Assembly (NCBI GenBank): GCA_003254905.1
Contig: QANU01033406.1
Location: forward strand, 124,001-188,000
Direction: 5' to 3'
Source of the DNA: Nissolia schottii
Lineage: Eukaryota > Streptophyta > Magnoliopsida > Fabales > Fabaceae
Length of the DNA: 64,000 nt
Shown: in pieces, positions 47,018-57,849 of the stretch
Position numbering within the stretch: the stretch's first letter is position 1
How the letters are laid out: every line of letters starts with the position of its first letter
Notes under the pieces: generated by a model
Told to the model about the DNA's origin: nothing
Seen by the model: the letters and a program-made list of their open reading frames with translations, nothing else
The model's database searches: none
Position numbers and translations under genes: made by a program

Positions 47018-47980
47018 GCCGTATTTGGTACACTGTATAAGATAAGACTTAATAATATTATATATGATAGTATAATGCATGATAGTATAATATGAGAAAT
47101 ACATCGTATAAATTTTTATATTATCAAGTGTTTCGCGCATCACATATAATCTTATACTTTTATCATATCCAACGTTTGTTGTATCATTATATAAATCTGT
47201 ATAGAATAAAATCAATTTTATGAACAAAAATATTTGTACACAAAAACACCTATGTACAATATTACCACCATTAAGATATATTTTTTTAAATAAAAACCTA
47301 TTTCTGATCTCCAAATCACAGTTTCTTTTCAGCCACGTTGAAACAAGTTCAGATACAAAGAAACCAAGAACAAACAACAAGATACAAGTGCAAAAATATT
47401 GGAGTGGATTGATGAAGATGAATGAAGTTGAAAAAAAGGGAAAAAATTAATGCAATTCGTGTTGCCAAATTTAGTGTCCCTGTTAATTACTACAAAAAAT
47501 TGCTTCTTATTTGTGATTTATCTTAAAGATCCATGTATCTTGCTAATTTTTTGGACCAATCCCACAATTCCTGTTGTTGCTAATAATTGTATACATATCT
47601 CTTGGGAGCATCGAACCTTTCATGTTGTAGCCAACACGCTTGATTTCATTATGAAAACATGAAAAACTCTGCAATTCCTCATATTACAATGGGTCGCAAG
47701 CTGTGGTGAACAACGGTGAGTGGCAATGAGTGGCGGTAGACAACAATCGGCGACGGTGAGCTCTTGTGGGCGGCATGGTATGGTAGTAGTTGGCGGTGGG
47801 GAGATATGGAATCTTGGGAGAGAATATGAATAGGGAAGGGAGAAAAAAGATTGGGTAAATAATATTATCAGGTTTAATCAGAACTTTTGAGACTAGATAA
47901 GTTAATACAATGATTGTAATATAAAAATTGATAAGATCATATAACGTTATACTATCCTATATTATACTAAACACATGATA
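47018..47980. mobile_element. Possible inverted-repeat element abutting the copia LTR
   Basis: The left end 'gtatttggtacactgtataa' and the reverse complement of the right end ('catgtgtttagtataatata') are similar. Both are followed by 'gatag/gataag' and by AT-rich sequence rich in 'tagtataat'. The inside (about 47200-47860) includes a GTG-rich stretch with 'ggcggt' and 'ggcgac' units that could be captured DNA. The 168-codon minus frame (46874-47380) runs over the AT-rich end and is judged spurious. Confidence 0.35.
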
Positions 47981-47996
47981 AAAAAAAAATAATATT

Positions 47997-48580
47997 TGTT
48001 ATGAAACTAATGAGAAGAGTGATGGGAAAAAGTAATAGAAGAGATAGGGAGAAAGAACAGACGGAGAGATGTTATTTGTAACAGCCCGGCTTACCCGCTA
48101 GCAGATATTGTCCGCTTTGGGGCTTACCCCCACACGGATTTGTTCTCCCGGACCAGAGCGGCCGACCGTTATAGCCCGGAAAACGCGTCTGCTAAGGGGA
48201 GGTATCCACACCCTTATAAGGCATGCTTCGTTCTCCTCCCCAACCGATGTGGACGAAGCATGCCTTATAAGGGTGTGGATACCTCCCCTTAGCAGACGCG
48301 TTTTCCGGGCTATAACGGTCGGCCGCTCTGGTCCGGGAGAACAAATCCGTGAGGGGGTAAGCCCCAAAGCGGACAATATCTGCTAGCGGGTAAGCCGAGC
48401 TGTTACATTATTCATATTTTTAGATGTGTGTTGTACAATGAGCACTCAGATGAGTATTTATATGTTAAAGGTAAGGTACAAGATATTACATCAAATCTCT
48501 ATCATATCAAGATATATCTATCTAACTGGATATCAACCAAATTAGTATATGAACATCCACATTAATAATATTTTATAACA
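47997..48580 (-). repeat. Copia 3' LTR, carrying an inserted palindrome
   Basis: On the minus strand it begins TGTTATAAAATATTATTAATG (at 48580) and ends CATTAGTTTCATAACA (47997). The purine-rich 'ggacatccaaggggag' lies just upstream, as expected for a polypurine tract before a 3' LTR. Without the 331 bp palindrome and one copy of its duplication the LTR is about 248 bp. Its ends resemble the LTR at 6063-6276. Confidence 0.65.
48077..48407. mobile_element. 331 bp near-perfect palindromic element with TTATT target duplication
   Basis: The arms 48077-48231 and 48253-48407 are 155 bp each and differ at only two positions that I can find; a 21 bp spacer separates them. Both ends read TGTAACAGC outward. 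TTATT flanks at 48072-48076 and 48408-48412 show a 5-base duplication as made by LTR-element integrases. The arm (TGTAACAGCYCGGCTTACC, then 'gctagcagatattgtcc', 'acgcgtctgctaagggg', 'cacacccttataagg') and spacer ('ccccaaccgatgtgg') match a short LTR-type repeat that I remember as widespread in dicots. Here two copies are fused tail to tail, one lacking the final part. The two mirrored 92-codon frames are by-products. Confidence 0.85.
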
Positions 48581-49870
48581 CTCCCCTTGGATGTCCATTA
48601 GGGATATGCCTCCTTAAAACCTTACTAAGAAAAACTCATTGAGAAAAATCTTAGTAAAAGAAAAAGAGTATAACATCATCATAGTATGAGTTGTCTCATT
48701 AAAAACCTTATTAAAGAAAAATCCAGTGGGATACAAATCTTGATGAAGGAAAAAAAAAGTACATTTCTCCCCCTATTAAGATAATTATGGACATCTATCT
48801 AATAAGATGTAAAATTTGCCACTGTAATATATGCATACATGTAGTACTGCAGTTTTTGTAACAATGGTTACGCAACCTCCATCCCCTTCAGCTTTTGGTC
48901 ATCAAGGAAGGAGGTGTGAAACAAACAGTGACACAAATAACAATTTGCTTCAACGTTCTTCATGATACTCACATGTTGATTGACTACCCTTATCCAAAAA
49001 CATTCTTAACTCACTTCCTGTATTACAATAATTCTTGCATGATTTGAAGTAGCAACCAAAGTCTGCTATAACCTTTAAATTTTGCCAAAATATAAAAAGA
49101 GAAAAAGAATCATGCAACTACATAGCCAATAAATTGTGATTTTGATTCATATAAATAAAGTAAATCTATGAAGATATCACAATAAATATTGAAAATCATT
49201 CTAGTATGTTCTTGTTAAACAAGAACTAAATCTCGTTAACTGACTTACACTAAATGCTATATCTAGTGGCGTACTATTACTGAGGTATACTAGTGCTTTA
49301 ATAGCATAAGATGTGGTACTTTAATAACAATAAATTTCTTGTCATTTTCATAAGGTTTTAATGGATCTTTATCAATTAATCTCACAATCATTGGCGTACT
49401 TAATGGATGTGTTCAATCTATATAAACTCATTTTAGAGTCTTCTCAGTATAAGTTGATTGATAGACAAATATTTATTTGTCAAATGCTCTATGTGTAAAT
49501 GAAGACAAAATTTTGTCTTATCAAGATATTTCTTTAAATAACCTGCAAATTTTGGAATCTCTTCCGAAAATTCAATGATGCTTAAATCATCAACTTATGT
49601 TGTGATTATAACAAGTTAGATCCAAACCCTTTTATAAAGATACATGGGTAAACAAGATCACTTTTATACCCATATTTCAATAAGTATTGAATTAGGCAAT
49701 TTTATCACATACGTCACGATTATTTTAATCCATAAAAGGATTGTTGAAGCCTTAATGAATAAATTTTTCTTGGGAATTTCTATATGTTTCAGCTATTTAA
49801 ATCCTTCAGGGATTTTCATTAAATTTGGCTAGCTAGTAAGCCATATTAATAGGCTTATAGACGCATCTCT
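48581..49870 (-). pseudogene. Decayed Ty1/copia reverse transcriptase and 3' region
   Basis: On the minus strand KIPEGFK (49796-49816), then a run corresponding to '..I.PCVFIK.', VDD (about 49583-49594) with 'II.FSEEIPKFAGYLKK' after it, and 'TKFCLHLHIEHL' (about 49480-49520) appear in the order of copia reverse transcriptase. Frequent stops and small indels separate them. Between about 48830 and 49200 RNase H is no longer legible. From 48800 to 48581 the sequence is the 3' non-coding part next to the LTR. This is an old copy. Confidence 0.6.
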
Positions 49871-51580
49871 AATTTCTTAATTAATTGTCAAAATTAAATT
49901 AAATCCACCACCAGAGAATACCAATAATGTTTAATCATTCATAATGATTTGTGTTTCTCTTGGAAAAAGAATAATAGCTCTTTTAGAGCCTTCGGTCATC
50001 TTTATGATTTAGTAGTACATTATAAATTTTGTTTCTTTGGGAAACAAAATAATAGTTTTCCAGTGCTTTCATTCATCTTTATGAATTGATAGGTAGTAGT
50101 GCATCATAATTTTTGTTTATTCGAGAAACAAAATATTAGTTCTTCTAGAACTTTCAAAACTTGGCACTACCAATGTTTGTATTATCATTTTCTAATATTA
50201 TCATGAGTAAGATATGTTTTGCTTTTAAAAATATACATTGCGCACTACTGGCAAAACATTTATAAGCACTACTATTTTGGTAATTTTCTTAAAAAAATAA
50301 TACACATCTTAAATAATGATAATATCATAAAATATTAACATATCATGTAAATAAAAAAGAAAATTATCATATGTAAACATTTTACAAAACTAAATCACCA
50401 ATAATTACAATATATTGTAAATATCATAATCATTAATTTAATATTGAGATTTGATGCTAATTAAAATTTTTTAAATAAAATAAAATATTTTTAAAAGAAT
50501 AATATCATAAAATCATAAACTCAAAATTTATAAAGATTTTAGTAAACTAGCATATTAGTAAACATTTATGTCATTAATAACATGATCAATATCTCATTTA
50601 TGATCTTTAAAGAAAACAAATATCTCTAAATAAATCATATTGTTCGTATTATTGCTCATGTCATGATTGACTAATATTCTAAAATAAGTTTTTTGTGATC
50701 ATTCTCTTATAGAGATATTTAATAAATATCAAGCAAAAGTATCATAGATACATGACCAAGTTATTTCAGTATACATTTATTATATTCATTCTAGGAACTT
50801 TGCTACGTAGTTATAATTTGTCGCATTCAGTTCAGAGAATGGACCATAGCCAACTAGGCAATTTTCATGATTTTTAAAGAATAGCTCTTCATTTTATTTA
50901 GCTATTATGAGAAGATAGAATTTCAATTCAAAATATTATTATAACTCATTTCACGTATCGCTACAACATGAGCACATTTGGAGTGTGAAATGTGAGAAAT
51001 ATTTTTCTCAATTAGTTCACGTTAGTGATCTTTTCATCACAAAATTTAAATAGAGAACTTGTTTTAAAAACTATTGAGTTTTTCTCTCACTACCAGTTTT
51101 AAGATCTTAATTATAATCTCAAGTACATCTGAAATTTTTTTTCTTCAAATGTGAGTATTAAATTATGTTTTATAATTTGATAAATAATGAATTCATTATA
51201 TTATTCTCTTCAAGAGAATGCAAGTAACAAATTATAAATACCCAGAATCCTAAAATTAATAAATTATAGATACTCAAAAATAAATATTAGAATAGTTACA
51301 TTCGCTTCGAGAAATGTAAAATAAAATTCAATCAATTCTATGAATGATCTTTTAACATATTCATTTCTGGGAATATGTAAATATAATCTTCTTATATAGA
51401 GAAATAATCATTTTTTTAATAATAAATAATGATGTATTCACTTCTAAGAATGACTATCACTTTTCTTAAGATTTATTATTATTATTTTATAATAATTGTA
51501 ATATTTCATTATAGGTACAATTAGTATTCACTTCTAGGAATGATTATACATTTATAGAGCCACTATTCAATGCGCTTTTG
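49871..51580 (-). mobile_element. Non-coding leader block of the same decayed copia family
   Basis: 49920-50170 closely matches 2750-2928 and 4686-4960. 51290-51545 carries the same 'attcacttctaggaatga' units as 5190-5660. There are no coding motifs. Integrase and gag expected 5' of the reverse transcriptase are absent or unrecognisable. No 5' LTR was found at the far end. Confidence 0.5.
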
Positions 51581-52557
51581 TCTTGTTTGTTGTTTTATTC
51601 CCTTCGGCCTTCTCTTTATCTTTTCGATCAACTTTTGATTTTACTTTTATCAGTCAATATAAATTACACAACAAGAATTTTTTTTCCCTTGATGAATATT
51701 TTTTTTTTATGAAATTTCCCTTGATGGGGCCCAAGAGATGAGGAAGAAGGTGACCTAGGTGGGGTCTGTCTTAGGAAGTAAAAAATTGTATTTTAAAATT
51801 ATTTATTTATTTATTTAATTCTAAAGAACTCAAACTCTCTAAAAATTAAATAAAAAATGGTTATATCTTAATCTATCTATTCTATTTATTATTAATAATT
51901 AATATAAAAGTTCCTCCACTACTGTACCATAGTCACATGCGGCATTTTTCTTGAATTTTGAAAATTTTTAATTAATCGAATTATTAATATTATTATTATT
52001 ATTATTATTATTTATTTTTAATCATCAATATTTAGTTGACTTTTGGTATACCGATTACATCTAACTCAAGGATCTAAACGGCCCGTTTTAAAAAAGTTCT
52101 CTTCTAATACATATTGTTCCATTTTTAAGATTCAAACTCGAGAATTGTAGTTACTTTTTAATTTCTCATTTCCTCCATTATTTTTTTATTGTAATTACTG
52201 TGATTCTCTTAAATGTATTTTGATTATAATTATAAATATTATTAGTGATATTTATTTTAATTTATTTTATTCTGACATTTTCTTTCTATCAATAAATCTT
52301 TCTTTACTTTTCATCAAATGTAGTATTTATATATATATATATATATATATGATATTATGATAACCTAAATATTTTACTTGGTAAATCATATATTTAAAAA
52401 AATACAATTAATATTATATTTTATAAAATAAAAATTAAACAGAACAGTTTGTAAAGATTTTAACGTCCTAAAAAAAATTTCTAAATATTATAACATAAAA
52501 CAATATTTTTTTATTTGATTTATGTATATAAAATTAAAACATAGACATAAAGATCAT
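51581..52557. other. AT-rich intergenic DNA
   Basis: No gene is seen. A (TTA)n run lies at about 51985-52010 and a (TA)n run at 52329-52351. Confidence 0.4.
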
Positions 52558-55189
52558 CACCACAAAAAATGAGGATTAATGACGAAGATTAGCGAGCAAA
52601 AAGTTTTTCAACCAAAATGTAGATCCATAACAAAAAATTGAAAAATTGGGACAAAAAGTTTATCAAACAATTAGTGACAGATTAACAATGAAATTATTAT
52701 TTGCAACATATAATTCATAGCTAATAAAGCGTTTAGAGAGAGAAAAGATCTCTCGCTAATCGTTACCAAACTCCCAACATAATTTAGTGATGAGAAATTT
52801 CTCCTACTAATCTCTCACATATCATTTCAACTAAATTAAATCATATCCTCCCCCTTTAGTGATGAATTAATCTCTCGCTAATCTTTCAATAAATTTTTAA
52901 CCTTTCAGTTTACATTTTATCAAGTGAATATCCACTACTTGTGAATCCCTCACAAACCCTCAATGTAACTTAGCGAGCAAATATTCTCTTGCTAATCCCT
53001 CATGAAACTCATCTAAAGTAAATCCTTCTGTCCCTTTTTAGTGAGGGATACATCCCTCGCTAATTTCTCACAAACTATCAACATAATTTAGCGAGAAAAT
53101 AATTCCTCATTAATCCATTGTGAGTCTCTTCATCTAAACTAAATATTCCCTCCCATTTGAGTTTAGGATAAATCTCTCTCTAATTTCTCAATAAACCTTT
53201 ACCCAAGGTTAAGAAATCCATACTAGTTTACCCAAGGTTAAGAAATCCATACTAGACATATTAGAATACAATGATGACATATAATAAAATAAAATAAAAT
53301 ATTAAATAATAAAAAATTTATCTATTTATCATTGTTTAAATATTTTTTGGAACTTTTTTTGCGAAGAAGAAATCAGTTTATTAATTTAAAATGGAATGCT
53401 CCACTCAACAATTTATCACTACACTCAACAAACATTTACTTAATTTTTTTTTTAAAACAGAAATTTATTTAATTTATCAAAGTCTAGTTTGGAAATTTGA
53501 TTTGAATTTGATTGTTTTTTTAGATAACAAGAAAAGCACAATAAGAAAATCACTATAGTATCATTTCTCTGTATAAAATTGATAATCTTGAGAATGAAAC
53601 GTGTAACCTAAAGTTAACTGATTAATCATTTGTCAAACGGAAAATAATTGATGAATTATAATTTTGTAATTGGCTAGTTCTAAACATGGAGACAAGCATT
53701 TCTAGTTTCACTTTAAAGAAAATGGAGAATGACAACACAAGGCAATCATTTTGTATTACAAGTGCAACTCTCTTAGTCCCACATCAAACAAAATAAAAAG
53801 TGAAAGATAAATTTTTGTTATAAAATGATAGGAGCTGTAACATCCCGCTTTTTCACTGTACGGATAATTAGCGTAATAAATAATTATAGGTTAATTAGGG
53901 AGGTAAGAAAATTAAATTATTACCTTTAATTCATAAGAATCATCTTTAACCCATAAAAATAGCAGTCAAAGTTGAGGTTTCGTGACCGGCGAATTTCTCA
54001 GAGCCTTAAGCCGATTTCCAGACCAATCGGGAAATAACCGTAAACATAAATATTTAATTAATTTCCTAATCATGATTAGAGAATTAATAAGGGAAATTAT
54101 TAGGTAAAATATCCCTAGGAAATAGGACGTGTCACGGTAGAAAGTTCGGCGGACAACCGAACAGCCGTTGTTCGCCGATGAAATTTGGCACGCAAAACGG
54201 TGTACGTGAAAATAATCCCCCGGAGAAAAATTCACAAACACCTTCAAACATTAATACCCTTAGGTAGGTGGGAATTAGAGGATCACGACGGTTCAAACGG
54301 AATATTTTTCGGACGACCATGCGCGACGCACCGAGACTGCGAGCGATAAAACACGAGCGAACCGGGACTGGGAGAAATTAAAATCTCCTCAGCTGATTAG
54401 AGAAGGCTGCACGTTTTTTTTAGAGTTTTTGGTCAAAAATATCCCTTAAATTAAGCTTCCAAAATGTCATTCACCATACCTCATCAAATCATAGCCCATA
54501 CTTTCCACTATTCACCTTTTTTTAATTAAATTCCAAAATTATCAAATTTCTCTCCCTCAAATCAGCCTTGGCTGAACCCTCTCTTTCATTTCTCTCTAAA
54601 ATTTTTTCATCTCCTTCAAAACTCCATAGCCATTCTTCTAGCAAGCTTCAAGAACACCACATTGCTCCTAAGGAAAAACAAGCATTCTTGCTACCATTTT
54701 CTTCTCTAAAAACCGAACCCCACAAGCCCCAAGTTCCCTCATCTCATTCTCATTTCTTTCACTAAAAATCTAGAGGAGAACTCTCATCTTGTTCTCTCTA
54801 GAAAACTCAAGCCATTCCTCAAGAACACAAGCACATCAAGCTCATTCTTAAGGAAGCAAGCAAGTGGTGCTCCAACACCTTGGAGGCTTCTTGTCAACAC
54901 TCACACCACCAACCAAGGACTCTTTGGAAGTGGGTAACTTAGGCTTTCACTCATTCTTTAGTGCTCTTGAGCTCATGAATGATTTTGTATGTTTATGTGT
55001 GTTTTATGTTTATGTGTTATATGCTTAATGCCTTGAAATATTTTGTTATAATGTGATAATGTAAAGCAAAGTTAGAGCATGGCTAGAGGTTGAAATGATG
55101 TGAGAAACTATGTATGTTTGAGTGGAAAGTACATGGAAGAGTTTGAGAAAAGGTGACATAGAACAAAAATGAGGTTTTTGGCATAAAAG

Positions 55190-55710
55190 GGCAAAATGGT
55201 CATTTCGGGATTTTTGGGTATTTAGACTAAAAATCTGGGTTTCTTTTTATGAAAAATGGGTTTAGAGGTATCAAAAACCTTAGGGTCAAGTCTTGAGTCC
55301 ATTGGGTTATGGAGAAACAAAATTTCAAAGAAAAATCGGTTTTTCGGACAAAAATGGTATTTTAAGCAAAAGAGGGCAAATCTGTAATTTCAGGGGTTTG
55401 GACTAAAAATCTGGGTTTATTATCATGAAAAATGGGTTTAGAGGTATTAAAAACCTTAGGGTCAAGTCTTGAGTCCATTGGGTTATGGAGAAATAAAATT
55501 CCAAAGAAAAATCAATTTTATGGGCAAAAAATGGCATTTTGATCAAAAAGGGCAAAACTGTAATTTCGGGTAAGGAACTTAAAAATCTGGGTTTGTTTTC
55601 ATAAAAAGTGGGTTTAGAACTATGAAAAACTTTAGGGTCAAGCTTTGAGTCCATCGGTCAACGGTTGATTAAAAATTCTAACGAAAAACAGTTTTTGGGT
55701 AAAAGATAAT
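55190..55710. repeat. Three ~170 bp tandem units within the solo LTR
   Basis: Each unit contains 'ggactaaaaatctgggttt', 'gaaaaatgggtttagaggta', 'accttagggtcaagtcttga' and 'gtccattgggttatgg'. The third copy is the most diverged. Confidence 0.85.
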
Positions 55711-56019
55711 AATGTGTATTATGTGTATGATGAATAAATGAGTTATGTTTATGATGATGTAGGATGATGTGTGATGTGTTATGAGGTAAGTTTATGATAA
55801 GGGCATGATATATTTGTATGATGATGTATGTGGAACATTGCATGTAGAATATGTATGTTAGGAATGATTATGCTATCATGCATCATGAGAACTAGAGGTT
55901 AATTACGTAAAGTTTAAAGAGCATAATTGAACCTTAGGGAACAAGTATATAGTTATATGATAGGAAACCCCTCTCTTGGCAATGTCTAATTGACACGCCC
56001 CTCGCCAGTCCCAAAAGGG

Positions 56020-56215
56020 TGGATTGGCCAATGTGTTACCTTGCCAGATCCCAAAAGGGTGGATTTGGTTAACGAAATAATCCCAAAAGGGTGGATTAGT
56101 TCGCAGAGGTTAAGGACACAAGAAAGGAAATGTGTTACCTTGCCAGATCCCAAAAGGGTGGATTTGGTTAACGGATTAATCCCAAAAGGGTGGATTGATT
56201 CGCAGAGGTTAATGG
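56020..56215. repeat. Tandem ~112 bp units with 'cccaaaagggtggatt'
   Basis: 'gtgttaccttgccagatccc' and 'attcgcagaggttaa.g' type blocks occur twice about 112 bp apart, with 'cccaaaagggtggatt' five times in the region. The 93-codon frame across it is repetitive and not called a gene. Confidence 0.85.
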
Positions 56216-57385
56216 CACAAAGAAAGTTAAAGTTAAAGTTAAAGATTGCTCATCGAAGCAATAAGAAGTGAAGGAAAGGTTGACGTCATACCTAAAAGAA
56301 TAAAGAAAGGAGAAGAAGGACGCTAACCCGGGTGAGCCGGTATGCGTAAGAGAATCCCCATATCCCCCAAGCATAAGCATATGATGAATGAGTACATGAG
56401 TATATGATGTATGAGTATATGATGCATGAGTATATGATGATGTATGAGTATGTAATGAATAAGTATATGAGAATGTATGATAAGCTATGTAGTCGTCAAG
56501 AGAACGCTCGAGACGGCCTATGTATATACACGAGAAAAGTTAACAAGCACGAGAACTTAGATAAAAAAGACTAGTTCCCCAGTCACCTAGTAAAGTAGAT
56601 AAAGCCGTTCAGGACTTAGGCCAGATAATAATCAGTAGGATATTAGTATGCATGTTCACTTAGAAACACCTGAGCGGCCGGTTGATAAGTGAGTTAAAAG
56701 GATCCCCCGACGCCAAGGTAAACCACTGAGGACGAATGTTCTCACCCCCACTCACTTATACTTCCAGGGGTAGACGTGAGCTATGAGGAGCAGCAAGAGG
56801 ATCAGGAAAGAACAGAGGACAAGCTACCGATGAAGGACGGATAGACCTTCAAGGCTATGAAGACATGCTTAGCTGGTTATGCGATGGATGAACGTTTATT
56901 ATGTGTATGGATGATTATAACATGTATATATACTCTATTGTAATATATGATTGGTTGTACTTATCTGTGAAGGACCAGGTACTTGCTTAGGTAAATAATT
57001 ACGCTATGAATGACTATTGGTTGTAAGCCTTTAGCTCTATCGGTTGTCTTATATATATATATATATACTTTGATTCACACACGGCTCATATTTCGTAAAT
57101 AAGCACTCAGTAACAAAGTTTTAAATTGGTCCATATTTTCCTCAATCAAGTATTTTCGAAAAAGTAATAAGGGACTATAAGTATTCCCACCAAGTGATTA
57201 ACAACCTAATGAGCATTGCGTACTACTCGAGGGTATGCAGTTAGCTAGGGTGTTACAGGAGCTACATTTGACTTCTCAATATGTGAATTGCTCACGCACA
57301 TAAATCAAGATTTGAAATCAAATCTTGTTTTGGGTCCTCGAAATATCATTAATTTTCTTTATTAATTTATTATTACTTAGATTAC

Positions 57386-57423
<38 letters not shown>

Positions 57424-57434
57424 TATTATTATTA
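57386..57434. repeat. (ATT)n microsatellite
   Basis: About 15 ATT units, with one short irregular unit at 57420-57424. Confidence 0.95.
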
Positions 57435-57849
57435 ATTAATTAATTTTTAAAGGAAGTTAAAAATTTGTAAAAAAAAATAGTTAATTTATTAATTGAAATG
57501 AGTGACACAGTTCTTTCTGGCATTTGTCATAAAACATATATGAATTAGTGACAAATTTGCGATAAATATTGCAAGACATCTACAAAGGATTAGCAAAGAC
57601 ACAACTCCTCACAAATTTATGACGATTTAATAAAACATTTTTATCATAAAACAACTACAGATTAACAACAGAATAAGAACCAATAGTTATGTCGCTAAAA
57701 TAAATTAGCCAACAATCAATTTTTTTCCCAAGCTAATAAGTAACTTAAAAACATGGAAGACAAAAATAGCCACTAATCCATCACTAATTCATTTAACGAT
57801 GGATTAGCAATCAATTTTGTCGTTGCTAATTCGCAAAATTCTTATAGTG

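Larger units (their letters stand above)
53831..57262 (+). mobile_element. 3.4 kb solo LTR (Tekay/Del-like gypsy) with GGAGC target duplication
   Basis: GGAGC at 53831-53835 and 57258-57262 directly flanks TGTAACATCCCGC...CTAGGGTGTTACA (53836-57257, 3422 bp). The matching inverted ends, size and duplication fit a large Ty3/gypsy chromovirus LTR. It contains a leader-like C/T-rich region with a 65-codon frame (54568-54765, MAEPSLSFLSK...) that I do not regard as a gene. It also contains three ~170 bp tandem units (about 55190-55710), a duplicated ~112 bp unit with 'cccaaaagggtggatt' (56020-56215), and a 'gagtatatgatg' minisatellite (56380-56465). There is no internal coding region and no second LTR. 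Confidence 0.85.
52558..57849. mobile_element. CACTA-like element split by a 3.4 kb solo LTR
   Basis: The right end TTCTTATAGTG (to 57849) reads CACTATAAGAA in reverse complement, the CACTA-type terminus. The left end is CACCACAAAAAAT at 52558. Subterminal regions on both sides (52580-53200 and 57540-57840) are packed with 'attagcgag', 'ctcgctaat' and 'ggattagc' type motifs in both orientations, as in En/Spm-like elements. No 3-base duplication is evident (cat versus aga). Excluding the solo LTR and one TSD copy the element is about 1.87 kb and has no transposase, so it is non-autonomous. The left boundary is the weaker call. Confidence 0.5.

Noticed and set aside
46874..47380. 168-codon minus-strand frame
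   Set aside because: Very AT-rich, dominated by I, F, Y, N and K, overlaps an inverted-repeat element end, and has no domain or codon signature.
48098..48386. Two mirrored 92-codon frames on opposite strands
   Set aside because: They are the two readings of one palindrome and nearly identical to each other; not an overlapping gene pair.
56020..56271. 93-codon repetitive frame with 'PKRVDLVN' repeats
   Set aside because: It follows the tandem units inside the solo LTR and has no independent support as a gene.
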